A stretch of 44,415 nucleotides of DNA from Bog-564 sp035509915 (GTDB lineage: Bacteria > Actinomycetota > Acidimicrobiia > Acidimicrobiales > UBA8190): contig DATKIB010000019.1 of NCBI GenBank assembly GCA_035509915.1, forward strand, positions 1 through 44,415, in the 5' to 3' direction. Below are positions 7,530 through 14,864 of this stretch, in pieces. The translations under genes were made by a program, and so were the position numbers. Positions within the stretch are counted from its first letter, which is position 1; each line of letters starts with the position of its first letter. The notes beneath the pieces were generated by a model, which did no database searches, had not been told where the DNA came from, and worked only from the letters and a program-made list of their open reading frames with translations.

Positions 7530-9179
7530 TCAGGGTGCCCGCATGCTGGCCGCGCCGGCAGTCGCGACGTCGCCCGGGTAGCTGCGCATGGCCTTGAAGA
7601 GGAAGAAGACGCTCGCGCTGAGCGGCAGCAGCATGATGATGAACGTGTAGCGGAGCCCCGATGCTCCCCCACCGAAGAGGTGGTCGGACATGACCCCGAA
7701 CAGCAGGGGCGCGAGTGCTTGGGCCATCGTCCTGAGGAAGGTGCGGATGCCCTCGGCCCGGCCCCAGAGCATCGCCGGCATGATGTCGAGCCTGGCCGCG
7801 TCGATCGGGGGGTTTTGGGCCGAAAGGGCGGCGGCCGCGAAGACCAGGTAGGGCAGCGACGTGACGATGCTGTTGCTCAGGATGGCGGGGATGAACAGCA
7901 GCACCGTGAGCGTCGCAGCGACGGCCGCGACGATGAGTCGGGCCCGAAGCCTCCCGGCCTTGAGCCAGCGATCGCTCGCCGGGCCCGAGATCATCACCCC
8001 GACGGCCGCTCCGGCCCCCACCACCAGCATGAGGAGGTTGGCGAGTGCAGCGTTGACGTGGTCCACATCCCGGACGAACTCGACTCCGAAGGTCTGAACC
8101 CCCGCCAGGAAGAAGTAGCCGCATGCGCCTGAGATGATCAGCGCCACGTTGGTGCGAACCGCGAGCACGTAGCGCGTGGCCGACACGAGGCCCATGCCCT
8201 TGCGGCGCGCCCGCGCCACCAGAGCCGGGTCCGGCGCGACCCCGCTCTGCATGGCCAGGCGCTGGGCGTCGGTGATCTGTGGCGGCTCCGGCACGCTGGC
8301 GGCCGGTGGCCCCGTGCCAGCGCTCGCGTACGGGCGATCGAGCCCCTGGCGAGGAGACGGGTCGTAAGTGGTGCCTACGACCCTGTTCACTTTCTCGGGG
8401 TCCACTTTCTCGGGGTCGACCACCTCGGGCTCCAGCGCACCCGAGCCCCCGCGCCGGGGTTCTGGGAGCCTGAACACCGCCCACGCAAGGGGGAACGCCG
8501 GGAGGGCGAGGATCACGAACGCGGCCTGCCACGAGAGCGCGGCGATGTCCCCCGTGAACGCGAACCCCACGCCCGCACCGACGAGCTCTCCGGTGAGGAT
8601 GTAGCTGTAGACCTTCCCCCTCTCACCGCCCGGGAAGTAGTCGCCGACGAGGGATGCCACGACAGGTCCTGCGACGGCTGTCACCGCTCCGAGGAACAGG
8701 CGAGTGGTGAGCAGCCCGCCAAAGGTGTGGGCGGTCGCGCTCCAGAGCATCGCGGCTCCCCAGATCACGATGGCGAACGAGAGCGTCCACGTGCGCCGGA
8801 CGCGGTCCGCGAGCACGCCGAACGGGATGGCGGCAACCGCGCCAACGATCGAGTTGACCGCCACGAGGAGGCCGATGTCGGCGTTGCCGATGTGGAAGTA
8901 GTTGCGCAGCGACGTGGCCGCCGCCCCCACGGTGGCGGCATCCGCGCTCGACAGGGCGAGCACACATGCAAGGACGACGATGACCCTGGCGCGCTTGGGC
9001 CCACCGAGCAGGACGGTCAGACGGTGCGCGCCCGCGGCTGCAGCGTGCGCGGCGAAGCGCGAGGCGGACTGGAGCGCGGGCTGGCGCGGAGCGAAGCGGG
9101 AGGGCCGGCGTTGTCCGTAGGGCGGCGGCCCGTACGGCGGCGGTGGTGGGGGAGGCGGATCCTCGTACGGCTCCACCAC
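7530..9179 (-). CDS. MFS transporter with proline-rich N-terminus
   Basis: A 549-residue major facilitator protein, closest in layout to Spinster-like carriers. The cytosolic N-terminus (~70 residues) is rich in proline, with runs of eight and three prolines around YGPPPYGQ. TM1 starts near residue 68. The motif A equivalent is FGVLADRVRRTWTL between TM2 and TM3, and GDYFPGGERGKVYS follows TM4, as in Spinster and glycerophosphate-type carriers. The central loop between TM6 and TM7 is unusually long (~100 residues) and holds a short DPEKV tandem repeat. The start is GTG; two GTG codons lie in a row. The substrate is unknown. The gene may be co-transcribed with the downstream aldo/keto reductase. 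Confidence 0.87.
   Translation of the reverse strand: MVEPYEDPPPPPPPPYGPPPYGQRRPSRFAPRQPALQSASRFAAHAAAAGAHRLTVLLGGPKRARVIVVLACVLALSSADAATVGAAATSLRNYFHIGNADIGLLVAVNSIVGAVAAIPFGVLADRVRRTWTLSFAIVIWGAAMLWSATAHTFGGLLTTRLFLGAVTAVAGPVVASLVGDYFPGGERGKVYSYILTGELVGAGVGFAFTGDIAALSWQAAFVILALPAFPLAWAVFRLPEPRRGGSGALEPEVVDPEKVDPEKVNRVVGTTYDPSPRQGLDRPYASAGTGPPAASVPEPPQITDAQRLAMQSGVAPDPALVARARRKGMGLVSATRYVLAVRTNVALIISGACGYFFLAGVQTFGVEFVRDVDHVNAALANLLMLVVGAGAAVGVMISGPASDRWLKAGRLRARLIVAAVAATLTVLLFIPAILSNSIVTSLPYLVFAAAALSAQNPPIDAARLDIMPAMLWGRAEGIRTFLRTMAQALAPLLFGVMSDHLFGGGASGLRYTFIIMLLPLSASVFFLFKAMRSYPGDVATAGAASMRAP
8388..8417 (-). repeat. 15-bp tandem duplication inside the MFS central loop
   Basis: The 15-base unit CACTTTCTCGGGGTC occurs twice head to tail (8388-8402 and 8403-8417), followed by a degenerate third copy. 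On the coding strand it gives two copies of the pentapeptide DPEKV in the loop between TM6 and TM7. It is in frame and probably tolerated because the loop is disordered. It marks a site prone to copy-number change. Confidence 0.75.
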
Positions 9180-9264
9180 CCAAGCTTGGCCCGTGAAGTC
9201 GCGGGTGACGAGTCACTGCGGTCGAGCCCTCCGCCCACGACGTGACCAGGGGATGTTTTCTAGA

Positions 9265-10437
9265 TCAGAAGCGCTGCCAGTAGGTGCCGTCCAGCATCTC
9301 CGCGAGGCTCGCTCTGTGCAGGATCAGGTCGTCGGGGTCCTCGGGCATCGCGATCTCCCCGAACAGCACCTGCCTGCGGGCGGTCCTGCTCATGACCACG
9401 GCCAGGCGCGTGGCCGCGTAGAGCGTGTAGAAGCCGAGGTCGCGCGGCTCGTGCCCGGTCAGGGACTCGTAGTAGGAAGCCACGTCGTCGACGTGCATAA
9501 ACCTGCCCATGCCGTCGAGACCCGCCGAGATCGCGATGTCGTCCAGGAACCGGTGCATGTAGACCATCCACCCGATATCGATCTCGGGCGGCCCCAGGCC
9601 CGACATCTCCCAGTCGAGGACGGCGACCGGCTCGAAGTCGCGGAACATCATGTTTCCGATCCGGGCGTCTCCCCAGCTGACCATCGCTTCCGGCTCTTCC
9701 TCCGGCCATTGGTCGTGTAGTCGCCGCAAGGCCCGCTCGATCAGGGGGGACCGCACCCCGTCAGACGAGACCCATTCGTAGTAGGCCTCGGTGTCGGCGA
9801 CGTGACGCCGCAGTGCGCTCTCCCCCGGACGATCGGCCTCCAGGAACGAGACGTCGGCGCCAGAGAGGTCCATGGTGTGGATCTGCGCGAGGACACCCAC
9901 CGCGGCCTCCTGGAGACGCCGCCGGTCGGAGTCGTGCGCCTCCGACAACCACGACCCGAACGGATACGGCATGACGTCGGGAGGCACCTCGCCGTCCACG
10001 CGTTCCATCACGAAGAACTGGGCCCCGAGCGGCGCCTCGTCGGGCTCGTACCAGAACGTGGCGGGCACCGGCACATCGGAGTGCTCCTTCACCAGGCGCA
10101 TGACGCGGAACTGGCGGCCCAGGTCGTAGACGGGGAACACCGGTGCGGCTTCGGGGTCGGGACTCAGCCGGGCAGCGAGATGCATCGTGCTTCGGGACCC
10201 GTTCTCGGTGAAATGGACGTCGAAGAGGAGCGTCTCGCTCGACATCCCGTTGGACTCCGGCACCACGAGAGCCGGAACCTCGGCATCGGGCAGCTTTCCC
10301 CGCAGCCACTCCACCAGTCGGCGGCGGAGCTCGTCGCGGTCACGCGTGGAGGTCCTCATCTGGGGACGCTCGCCGGGCTCCGGGTCGACGGGGCCGGCGG
10401 GGGCGGCGGGTTCGGGTATGGCGGGTGCCTCGCTCAC
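9265..10437 (-). CDS. APH-like phosphotransferase family protein
   Basis: A 390-residue protein of the aminoglycoside phosphotransferase/choline-kinase superfamily. The N-lobe (residues ~20-130) carries the ATP-binding strands. The catalytic loop reads WGDARIGNMMF, where most relatives have HGD, and the metal-binding segment is AVLDWEMSGLGPPEIDIGW. The W-for-H form is, from memory, usual in the subgroup found beside acyl-CoA dehydrogenase genes in actinobacteria, whose substrates are unknown; antibiotic resistance is unlikely. The frame stays open upstream to 10710 but overlaps the previous gene there. The GTG at 10437, seven bases after that gene's stop, is the natural start and begins VSEAPAIPEP. 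It is the last gene of the SDR, lipocalin-like and APH run. Confidence 0.86.
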   Translation of the reverse strand: MSEAPAIPEPAAPAGPVDPEPGERPQMRTSTRDRDELRRRLVEWLRGKLPDAEVPALVVPESNGMSSETLLFDVHFTENGSRSTMHLAARLSPDPEAAPVFPVYDLGRQFRVMRLVKEHSDVPVPATFWYEPDEAPLGAQFFVMERVDGEVPPDVMPYPFGSWLSEAHDSDRRRLQEAAVGVLAQIHTMDLSGADVSFLEADRPGESALRRHVADTEAYYEWVSSDGVRSPLIERALRRLHDQWPEEEPEAMVSWGDARIGNMMFRDFEPVAVLDWEMSGLGPPEIDIGWMVYMHRFLDDIAISAGLDGMGRFMHVDDVASYYESLTGHEPRDLGFYTLYAATRLAVVMSRTARRQVLFGEIAMPEDPDDLILHRASLAEMLDGTYWQRF

Positions 10438-10444
10438 GGCTGAC

Positions 10445-11560
10445 TCACGGCGATACCGATCCCCAGTCCGTGAAGCCCGACGGCGCGTGGCGGCCGAAGG
10501 TGCCGTGCTCGAACATCCCCCAGCCTTCGGCGCCTTCGCAGGTAGCGAGCGCGACATGGTCGACGACGCTGTACGGGACCCGCCCGGCGACGGCGGGGTC
10601 GGAGAGGTCGACGTCCACTCGTTCGGCGAATCCTCGCCCCCTCCAGGCGCCGTGCGACCAGTCCGGGTCCCCTCCGTAGCCGGGTCCGCAGTTGAGCGCC
10701 ACCATCGCAAGCGTGGACACGTCGACTTGGATCCGCTTGCCGCCCGACCCGAGCCTGATGACGGCCCCGGTCGGGTGCCTGGTCCCCGGGCGGTAGCTGA
10801 CCTCGATCTCGGGCCAGCCGAGCTGCTCGGGCGGCTTCGAGGAGGCAGCCGGCCAGACGCGCACGGCGTCGTTCAACGTGCGCGTACCGTCCCCGTCCTC
10901 CTGGGCGATGACCAGGATGGCGAAGTCCTCGAAGCGCAGCGGCACGTACGTCCACCAGAACCCGAACCCCTCGGCCGGTTCCGCCGCCTGCCGCCCGGGG
11001 GGCTCCGCCTCGCCGACCGGGCGAATGCCCCAGGAACGGTCCCGCGTCCCCACCCACCGGTCGGCTGTCACTGACAACTCATCGCCGTCCAGCTGCATGG
11101 TCCCCGACCAGGTGCCCACCTGGGCGAAGCGCGCAGCGTCGAGGATCACGCGGCCTCCTTGGCGCATCACGTGCCGCGGCTCCTCGACTGCGGGGTACGA
11201 GCCGGTCCACGACATGTCGAAGCAGATCCCGTGCTCCTGCGCGTCGCAGACCACTCGGACGCGCTCGAGCGGCTCTATGACTTCTATCCGGTACGGTCCC
11301 ACCTCCTGGATCGACCTGTCGTCGCCGAGCGCGTCGGAGAGACGCAACGTGCATTGGCGGGTGCCGCGAGCGATCGTCGCGTAGGCGTCGATGACTCCCA
11401 GGTTCGGGTACACGCCGAGGCCGGTGACGAAGAAGACGTCCCCAGTGCGGTCGTGGGCGTTGAAGTAGCAGCGGTCGTAGCAGTTGCGGTCGCTCGTCGC
11501 CATGTGGCGGATCGACAGCGGCACCTGGTGGACCGGGAACTCGTCGAGGGGTACCGGCAC
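10445..11560 (-). CDS. Conserved protein of unknown function, lipocalin/AttH-like in appearance
   Basis: A 371-residue soluble protein with no signal peptide or membrane segment. It is rich in beta strands, with tryptophan-containing motifs such as CFDMSWTGSYPA (~residues 122-133) and the striking WVGTRDRSWGIRPVG (~167-181). An Arg-Asp-Arg-Ser-Trp-Gly core of this kind is typical of the two-domain CrtC/AttH lipocalin-like proteins and of related uncharacterised actinobacterial families (DUF7064/DUF7065, recalled and not checked). I cannot assign a reaction. Spacing to the phosphotransferase is 7 bases and to the SDR 17 bases on the same strand, so the three genes look like one operon acting on one hydrophobic substrate. 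Confidence 0.82.
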   Translation of the reverse strand: MPVPLDEFPVHQVPLSIRHMATSDRNCYDRCYFNAHDRTGDVFFVTGLGVYPNLGVIDAYATIARGTRQCTLRLSDALGDDRSIQEVGPYRIEVIEPLERVRVVCDAQEHGICFDMSWTGSYPAVEEPRHVMRQGGRVILDAARFAQVGTWSGTMQLDGDELSVTADRWVGTRDRSWGIRPVGEAEPPGRQAAEPAEGFGFWWTYVPLRFEDFAILVIAQEDGDGTRTLNDAVRVWPAASSKPPEQLGWPEIEVSYRPGTRHPTGAVIRLGSGGKRIQVDVSTLAMVALNCGPGYGGDPDWSHGAWRGRGFAERVDVDLSDPAVAGRVPYSVVDHVALATCEGAEGWGMFEHGTFGRHAPSGFTDWGSVSP

Positions 11561-11577
11561 CTCGCGTCGCCCAGATC

Positions 11578-12366
11578 TCAGAGGTCGGGAAGGCCGAGGT
11601 CGAGGTTGGGGACGCTCTGGCCGCCGTCGACCTCCATGACCTTGCCGGTCACGTAGGAGCCCGCGTCGGAGCAGAGGTAGACGACCGCCGCAGCGATGTC
11701 CTCGGGATCGCCTATCCGGCGCATCGGTGTCGACTGCTCCATGGCGCTTCGGAGGTTTTGGTCGGTCAGCACTACCTCCAGCGCGGAGGTCGCCGCCGCG
11801 CCGACCGCGATGGCGTTCACGCGGACCCGAGGGGCGAGATCGGCGGCCGCGAGGCGCGTGTAGTGCGCCAGAGCCGCCTTGGCGGTGCCGTAGGCCAGGA
11901 ACCCGCGCCCGGAGAGGTGCCCCATCGCCGAGGTGATGTTCACGATGGACCCTCCGTCACCTTCGAGCATGATCGGCACCGCGGCGCGAGTGAGCGCATG
12001 GGCGGTCGAGACGTTGAAGTGGAACGCCCTCTCCAGGAAACCCGGAGATGTGTCCAACAACGGCCGGGGCATCGTCCCGCCGACGTTGTTGACGACGACG
12101 TCGAGGCGCCCGAGCTCTTTCTTCGCCACGCCGGCGAGCGCGGACACCGCGTCCAGGTCGTCGAGGTTGGCCGTGACGACAATCGCTCGTCGCCCCGCTG
12201 CCTCCACACCCTTGGCGACCTGGCGCAGCTGCTCCTCGGTACGCGACGAGACGACGACGTCGCATCCCGCTTCAGCGAGTGCGAGCGCGCACGCAGCACC
12301 GATACCACGACCGGCGCCAGTCACCACAGCCGACCGGCCTGCCAACCGGAAGCGGTCCAGGATCAT
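11578..12366 (-). CDS. Short-chain dehydrogenase/reductase (classical SDR)
   Basis: A 262-residue NAD(P)-dependent oxidoreductase. The cofactor loop TGAGRGIG is near residues 11-18, NNVGG (the NNAG motif) near 88, the catalytic Ser is in NITSAMG, and Y and K are in YGTAKAALAHY. The C-terminus has the usual YVTGKVMEVDGG. The frame is open to an earlier ATG at 12393, but homology of such enzymes begins about at MILDRFRLAGR, so the start at 12366 is preferred. Substrate unknown. It is the first gene of the run with the lipocalin-like protein and the phosphotransferase, and it is divergent from an MFS gene across a KstR-type palindrome. Confidence 0.9.
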   Translation of the reverse strand: MILDRFRLAGRSAVVTGAGRGIGAACALALAEAGCDVVVSSRTEEQLRQVAKGVEAAGRRAIVVTANLDDLDAVSALAGVAKKELGRLDVVVNNVGGTMPRPLLDTSPGFLERAFHFNVSTAHALTRAAVPIMLEGDGGSIVNITSAMGHLSGRGFLAYGTAKAALAHYTRLAAADLAPRVRVNAIAVGAAATSALEVVLTDQNLRSAMEQSTPMRRIGDPEDIAAAVVYLCSDAGSYVTGKVMEVDGGQSVPNLDLGLPDL

Positions 12367-12449
12367 CTGCCCCTCCGTGTCCCTCCGTCGCACGTGCGCT
12401 CAGGCGGTCACCCGCCTTGCCCTCTGCAAGTGAGAGTAGCAGTGCAATA

Positions 12450-12463
12450 TGAAACCTGTTCTA
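12450..12463. promoter_or_regulatory. KstR-type palindrome
   Basis: TGAAACCTGTTCTA matches the published KstR operator pattern TnnAACnnGTTnnA at all eight fixed positions. KstR is the TetR-family repressor of sterol uptake and side-chain and A/B-ring catabolism in mycobacteria and rhodococci. The site sits in an A/T-rich island in the gap between the divergent SDR and MFS genes, 10 bases before the MFS start and 84 before the SDR start. No kstR gene is in the window, so recognition by a KstR homologue is inferred. Confidence 0.55.
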
Positions 12464-12472
12464 ATCAACTGA

Positions 12473-13996
12473 GTGTCCGGGGAGCTGCGATTCGCGACCG
12501 CACCTGGCCGGTGGGTGATCGCCGCCACCGTGCTCGGCTCGGGGATCTCCGTGATCGACTCGACGGTCGTGGGCATCGCCCTGCCGTCGATCGGCAGGGG
12601 GTTCCACACCTCGCTCGGCCCGCTGCAGTGGGTCGTCACCGGCTACACGCTGACGCTCGGCGCGTTCCTGCTCCTCGGGGGATCTCTCGGGGACCGCTAC
12701 GGCCGCAAGCGCATCTTCATGATCGGCACCGCGTGGTTCGCGTTGGCGTCGGTGCTCTGCGGCATCGCCCCCGACGCCGGGCTGCTCATCGCCACCAGGT
12801 GCCTCCAGGGGATCGGGGGTGCTCTGCTCACGCCGGGGAGCCTCGCCATCCTCCAGGCCTCGTTCACCGCTGAGGACCGGGGGCGCGCGATCGGAGCATG
12901 GTCGGGCCTGGGCGGGCTGGCCGCGGCAGCCGGGCCGGTCCTCGGCGGCTACCTCGTGACTGCGGCGTCCTGGCGTTGGATCTTCTTCATCAACCTGCCC
13001 GTTGCGGCGTTCGTGCTGGTAGTGAGCTCCAGGCACGTGCCCGAGTCGCGCGACCCGTCGAGCGCGCGCGGCGTGGACCCAGCCGGCGCCGTCCTCGGGG
13101 TGCTTGCTCTGGCGGGTCTCACGTACCTGTTCATCGAGGGCTCGGCCGACGGTTGGACGAAACCCTTGGTGCTGGTCTCGGCGGTCATAGGCGTGCTGTC
13201 CGCAGTGTCCTTCCTAGCAGTAGAGCGCTCGCGCCGGGATCCGATGCTCCCCCTCGAGATCTTCGGCAACCGCCAATTCAGCGCAACCAACGGAGTCACC
13301 TTCGTGGTCTACGCCGCTCTCGGGGGAGCGTTCTTCCTCGTCCCCATCGAGCTCCAGGTGGCGTCGCGCTACTCGCCGCTCGACTCGGGGCTCTCGCTCG
13401 TGCCGATCACGGTGATCATGCTCGTCTTCTCGGCTCGGTCGGGCCGCCTGGCAAGCCGCATCGGCCCGCGCCTTCAGATGAGCGCCGGCCCGCTAGTGGT
13501 CGCAGCGGGTCTCGCACTGCTCGAGAGGGCGGCATCGGGCAGCAACTACTTCGAGTACGTGCTGCCGGCCGTCCTCGTGTTCGGCAGCGGCCTGGCGATC
13601 ACCGTCGCCCCCCTCACCGCCACAGCGATGGAGTCCGCCCCCCCGGAGCACGCGGGGATCGCCTCGGCTGTCAACAACGACGTCGCGCGCGTGGCAGGCC
13701 TGATGGCGGTGGCGATCCTGCCGTGGTTGGCCGGCATCACGGGCCGCAGCTACCTCCACCCCGCCGAATTGTCGTCCGGGTTCAGGGCCGCGGTCCTGAT
13801 ATCGGCTGCCATGTGCGCGGCGGGAGGCTGCCTCGCCGCCCTCGCGATCAGAAACCCCCAACACCTCGTGGCGGCGGCGACGGCGACGGCGGGCACCCCG
13901 GGTGAGCCGCTGCGAGTCGCAGGTGCCGACGGCGAGCCCTTGCCCGAGTGTCATTACTGCGCGATCGATGGTCCACCTCTGAGCCGCGGCTCGTGA
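12473..13996 (+). CDS. DHA2-family MFS transporter (14 TM)
   Basis: A 507-residue carrier of the EmrB/QacA type. TM1 has the IDSTVVGIALPSIG hallmark, motif A reads GGSLGDRYGRKRIF, and the TM5 antiporter segment is GLGGLAAAAGPVLGGYL. Fourteen hydrophobic segments are present, ending near residue 455, followed by a hydrophilic tail of about 45 residues that includes a CHYCA segment. The GTG at 12473 has no ribosome site before it, which would fit a leaderless message. It starts 10 bases after a KstR-type palindrome, so its cargo may be linked to sterol or lipid degradation products; that is inference only. Confidence 0.9.
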   Translation: MSGELRFATAPGRWVIAATVLGSGISVIDSTVVGIALPSIGRGFHTSLGPLQWVVTGYTLTLGAFLLLGGSLGDRYGRKRIFMIGTAWFALASVLCGIAPDAGLLIATRCLQGIGGALLTPGSLAILQASFTAEDRGRAIGAWSGLGGLAAAAGPVLGGYLVTAASWRWIFFINLPVAAFVLVVSSRHVPESRDPSSARGVDPAGAVLGVLALAGLTYLFIEGSADGWTKPLVLVSAVIGVLSAVSFLAVERSRRDPMLPLEIFGNRQFSATNGVTFVVYAALGGAFFLVPIELQVASRYSPLDSGLSLVPITVIMLVFSARSGRLASRIGPRLQMSAGPLVVAAGLALLERAASGSNYFEYVLPAVLVFGSGLAITVAPLTATAMESAPPEHAGIASAVNNDVARVAGLMAVAILPWLAGITGRSYLHPAELSSGFRAAVLISAAMCAAGGCLAALAIRNPQHLVAAATATAGTPGEPLRVAGADGEPLPECHYCAIDGPPLSRGS

Positions 13997-14051
13997 GAAC
14001 CGTCCGGCCATGGTCCTCCTCGGGACGAGGCAACCCACGTAGCCTGTTGTA

Positions 14052-14345
14052 GTGGCAGTGTTCGAGACCCTCACGTTCCGGCTGAAACCCGAGACGGACG
14101 AAGTGGAGTTCCGCCTCGCCGACCGCGCGGTGCAGGGCGACTTCGTACGCGACATTCCCGGGTTCGTCCAGCGCACCACCTGCCGGAGCCGGGACTGGGA
14201 ATGGTTCGTCGTCACGGTATGGGAGACCGAGCACGAAGCCGACAAGGCCAAGCACCTGGGGGAGAGCTCCCGGGTCATGGAGAAGTTCTTCAGCTTCATC
14301 GACCGCGAAAGCTCGACGGCGAAGAGGTACACGTCCCTCGACTGA
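14052..14345 (+). CDS. Small dimeric alpha/beta-barrel protein (ABM-like)
   Basis: A 97-residue protein whose strand-helix pattern (FETLTFRLKP, a helix near residues 19-30, IPGFVQRTTCRS, EWFVVTVWET, a helix carrying HEADKAKH) fits the antibiotic-biosynthesis-monooxygenase/dimeric ferredoxin-like barrel fold. Such proteins include quinone-forming monooxygenases, heme-degrading enzymes and non-enzymatic subunits, and no catalytic residue here singles out one of these. The GTG at 14052 is the first start that gives the full fold. It follows the MFS gene by 55 bases on the same strand and may belong to its transcript. It is convergent with the PPOX-like gene 18 bases away. Confidence 0.72.
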   Translation: MAVFETLTFRLKPETDEVEFRLADRAVQGDFVRDIPGFVQRTTCRSRDWEWFVVTVWETEHEADKAKHLGESSRVMEKFFSFIDRESSTAKRYTSLD

Positions 14346-14363
14346 GTCAGCGTACAGAAGGCG

Positions 14364-14864
14364 CTAGTGCGAAGAGGGGAGTCCGAGCTTTCGGTGGTCC
14401 CAGGAGACCACCCTCTCGACATCGAGCCTCACCACCACGCGCTTGTGCAGCATCAGCTCGACCATGGGGCGCAGCTCCTCGCTGTAGCTACCGTAATACC
14501 GCTCGAAGAGGTTCACCCCGAGCTCCCACATGCGTTCGGAGTCCTCGATGATCTCGGCTTTCCCGACTAGCTCAACCCCCCGCAGCTCCTCGTAGTAGTC
14601 GCCGTCCTCGGCCATGCAAGTCATCCGGGGATCGCGGCGCAGGTTCTGAACCTTCTGCGACTTGGCCTTGGTCTCGAACGCCAAGGCCCCTTCGAGGAAC
14701 CCGTACCACATCGCGATCGCGTGGATGGACCCGTCGTGGTTGATCGAACACAGGGTCACGGGCCGCCGCTCCCGGAGGAATGCGTCGACCTCCTCCGAGG
14801 TCATCTTTATCTGCGAACGCTGGTTGACCCCGTGCCCCATCGGCTGCTGCAGTTCCTGTGTCAT
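14364..14864 (-). CDS. Pyridoxamine 5'-phosphate oxidase-fold protein (PPOX/FDOR-like)
   Basis: A 166-residue split-barrel flavin- or F420-binding protein. The family pattern is clear: PVTLCSINHDGSIHAIAMWYGFLEGALAFETKAKSQKVQNLRRDP (shown here as consecutive strands, residues ~35-78), then the ELVGKAEII strand. Relatives include F420-dependent reductases and general stress proteins; the reaction is not known. The frame is open far upstream, but the ATG at 14864 overlaps the P450 stop as ATGA and has GAGGGA seven bases ahead. Translation coupled to the P450 is therefore likely, and the protein may supply or accept electrons or reduce a P450 product. Confidence 0.87.
   Translation of the reverse strand: MTQELQQPMGHGVNQRSQIKMTSEEVDAFLRERRPVTLCSINHDGSIHAIAMWYGFLEGALAFETKAKSQKVQNLRRDPRMTCMAEDGDYYEELRGVELVGKAEIIEDSERMWELGVNLFERYYGSYSEELRPMVELMLHKRVVVRLDVERVVSWDHRKLGLPSSH

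Noticed and set aside
9265..10437. Aminoglycoside resistance gene
   Set aside because: The protein has the fold, but the catalytic loop variant and the lipid-gene setting fit the uncharacterised APH-like subgroup, not resistance enzymes.
14038..14051. KstR-like sequence CGTAGCCTGTTGTA before the small ABM-like gene
   Set aside because: Only six of eight fixed bases match and it touches the start codon; too weak to list as a site.
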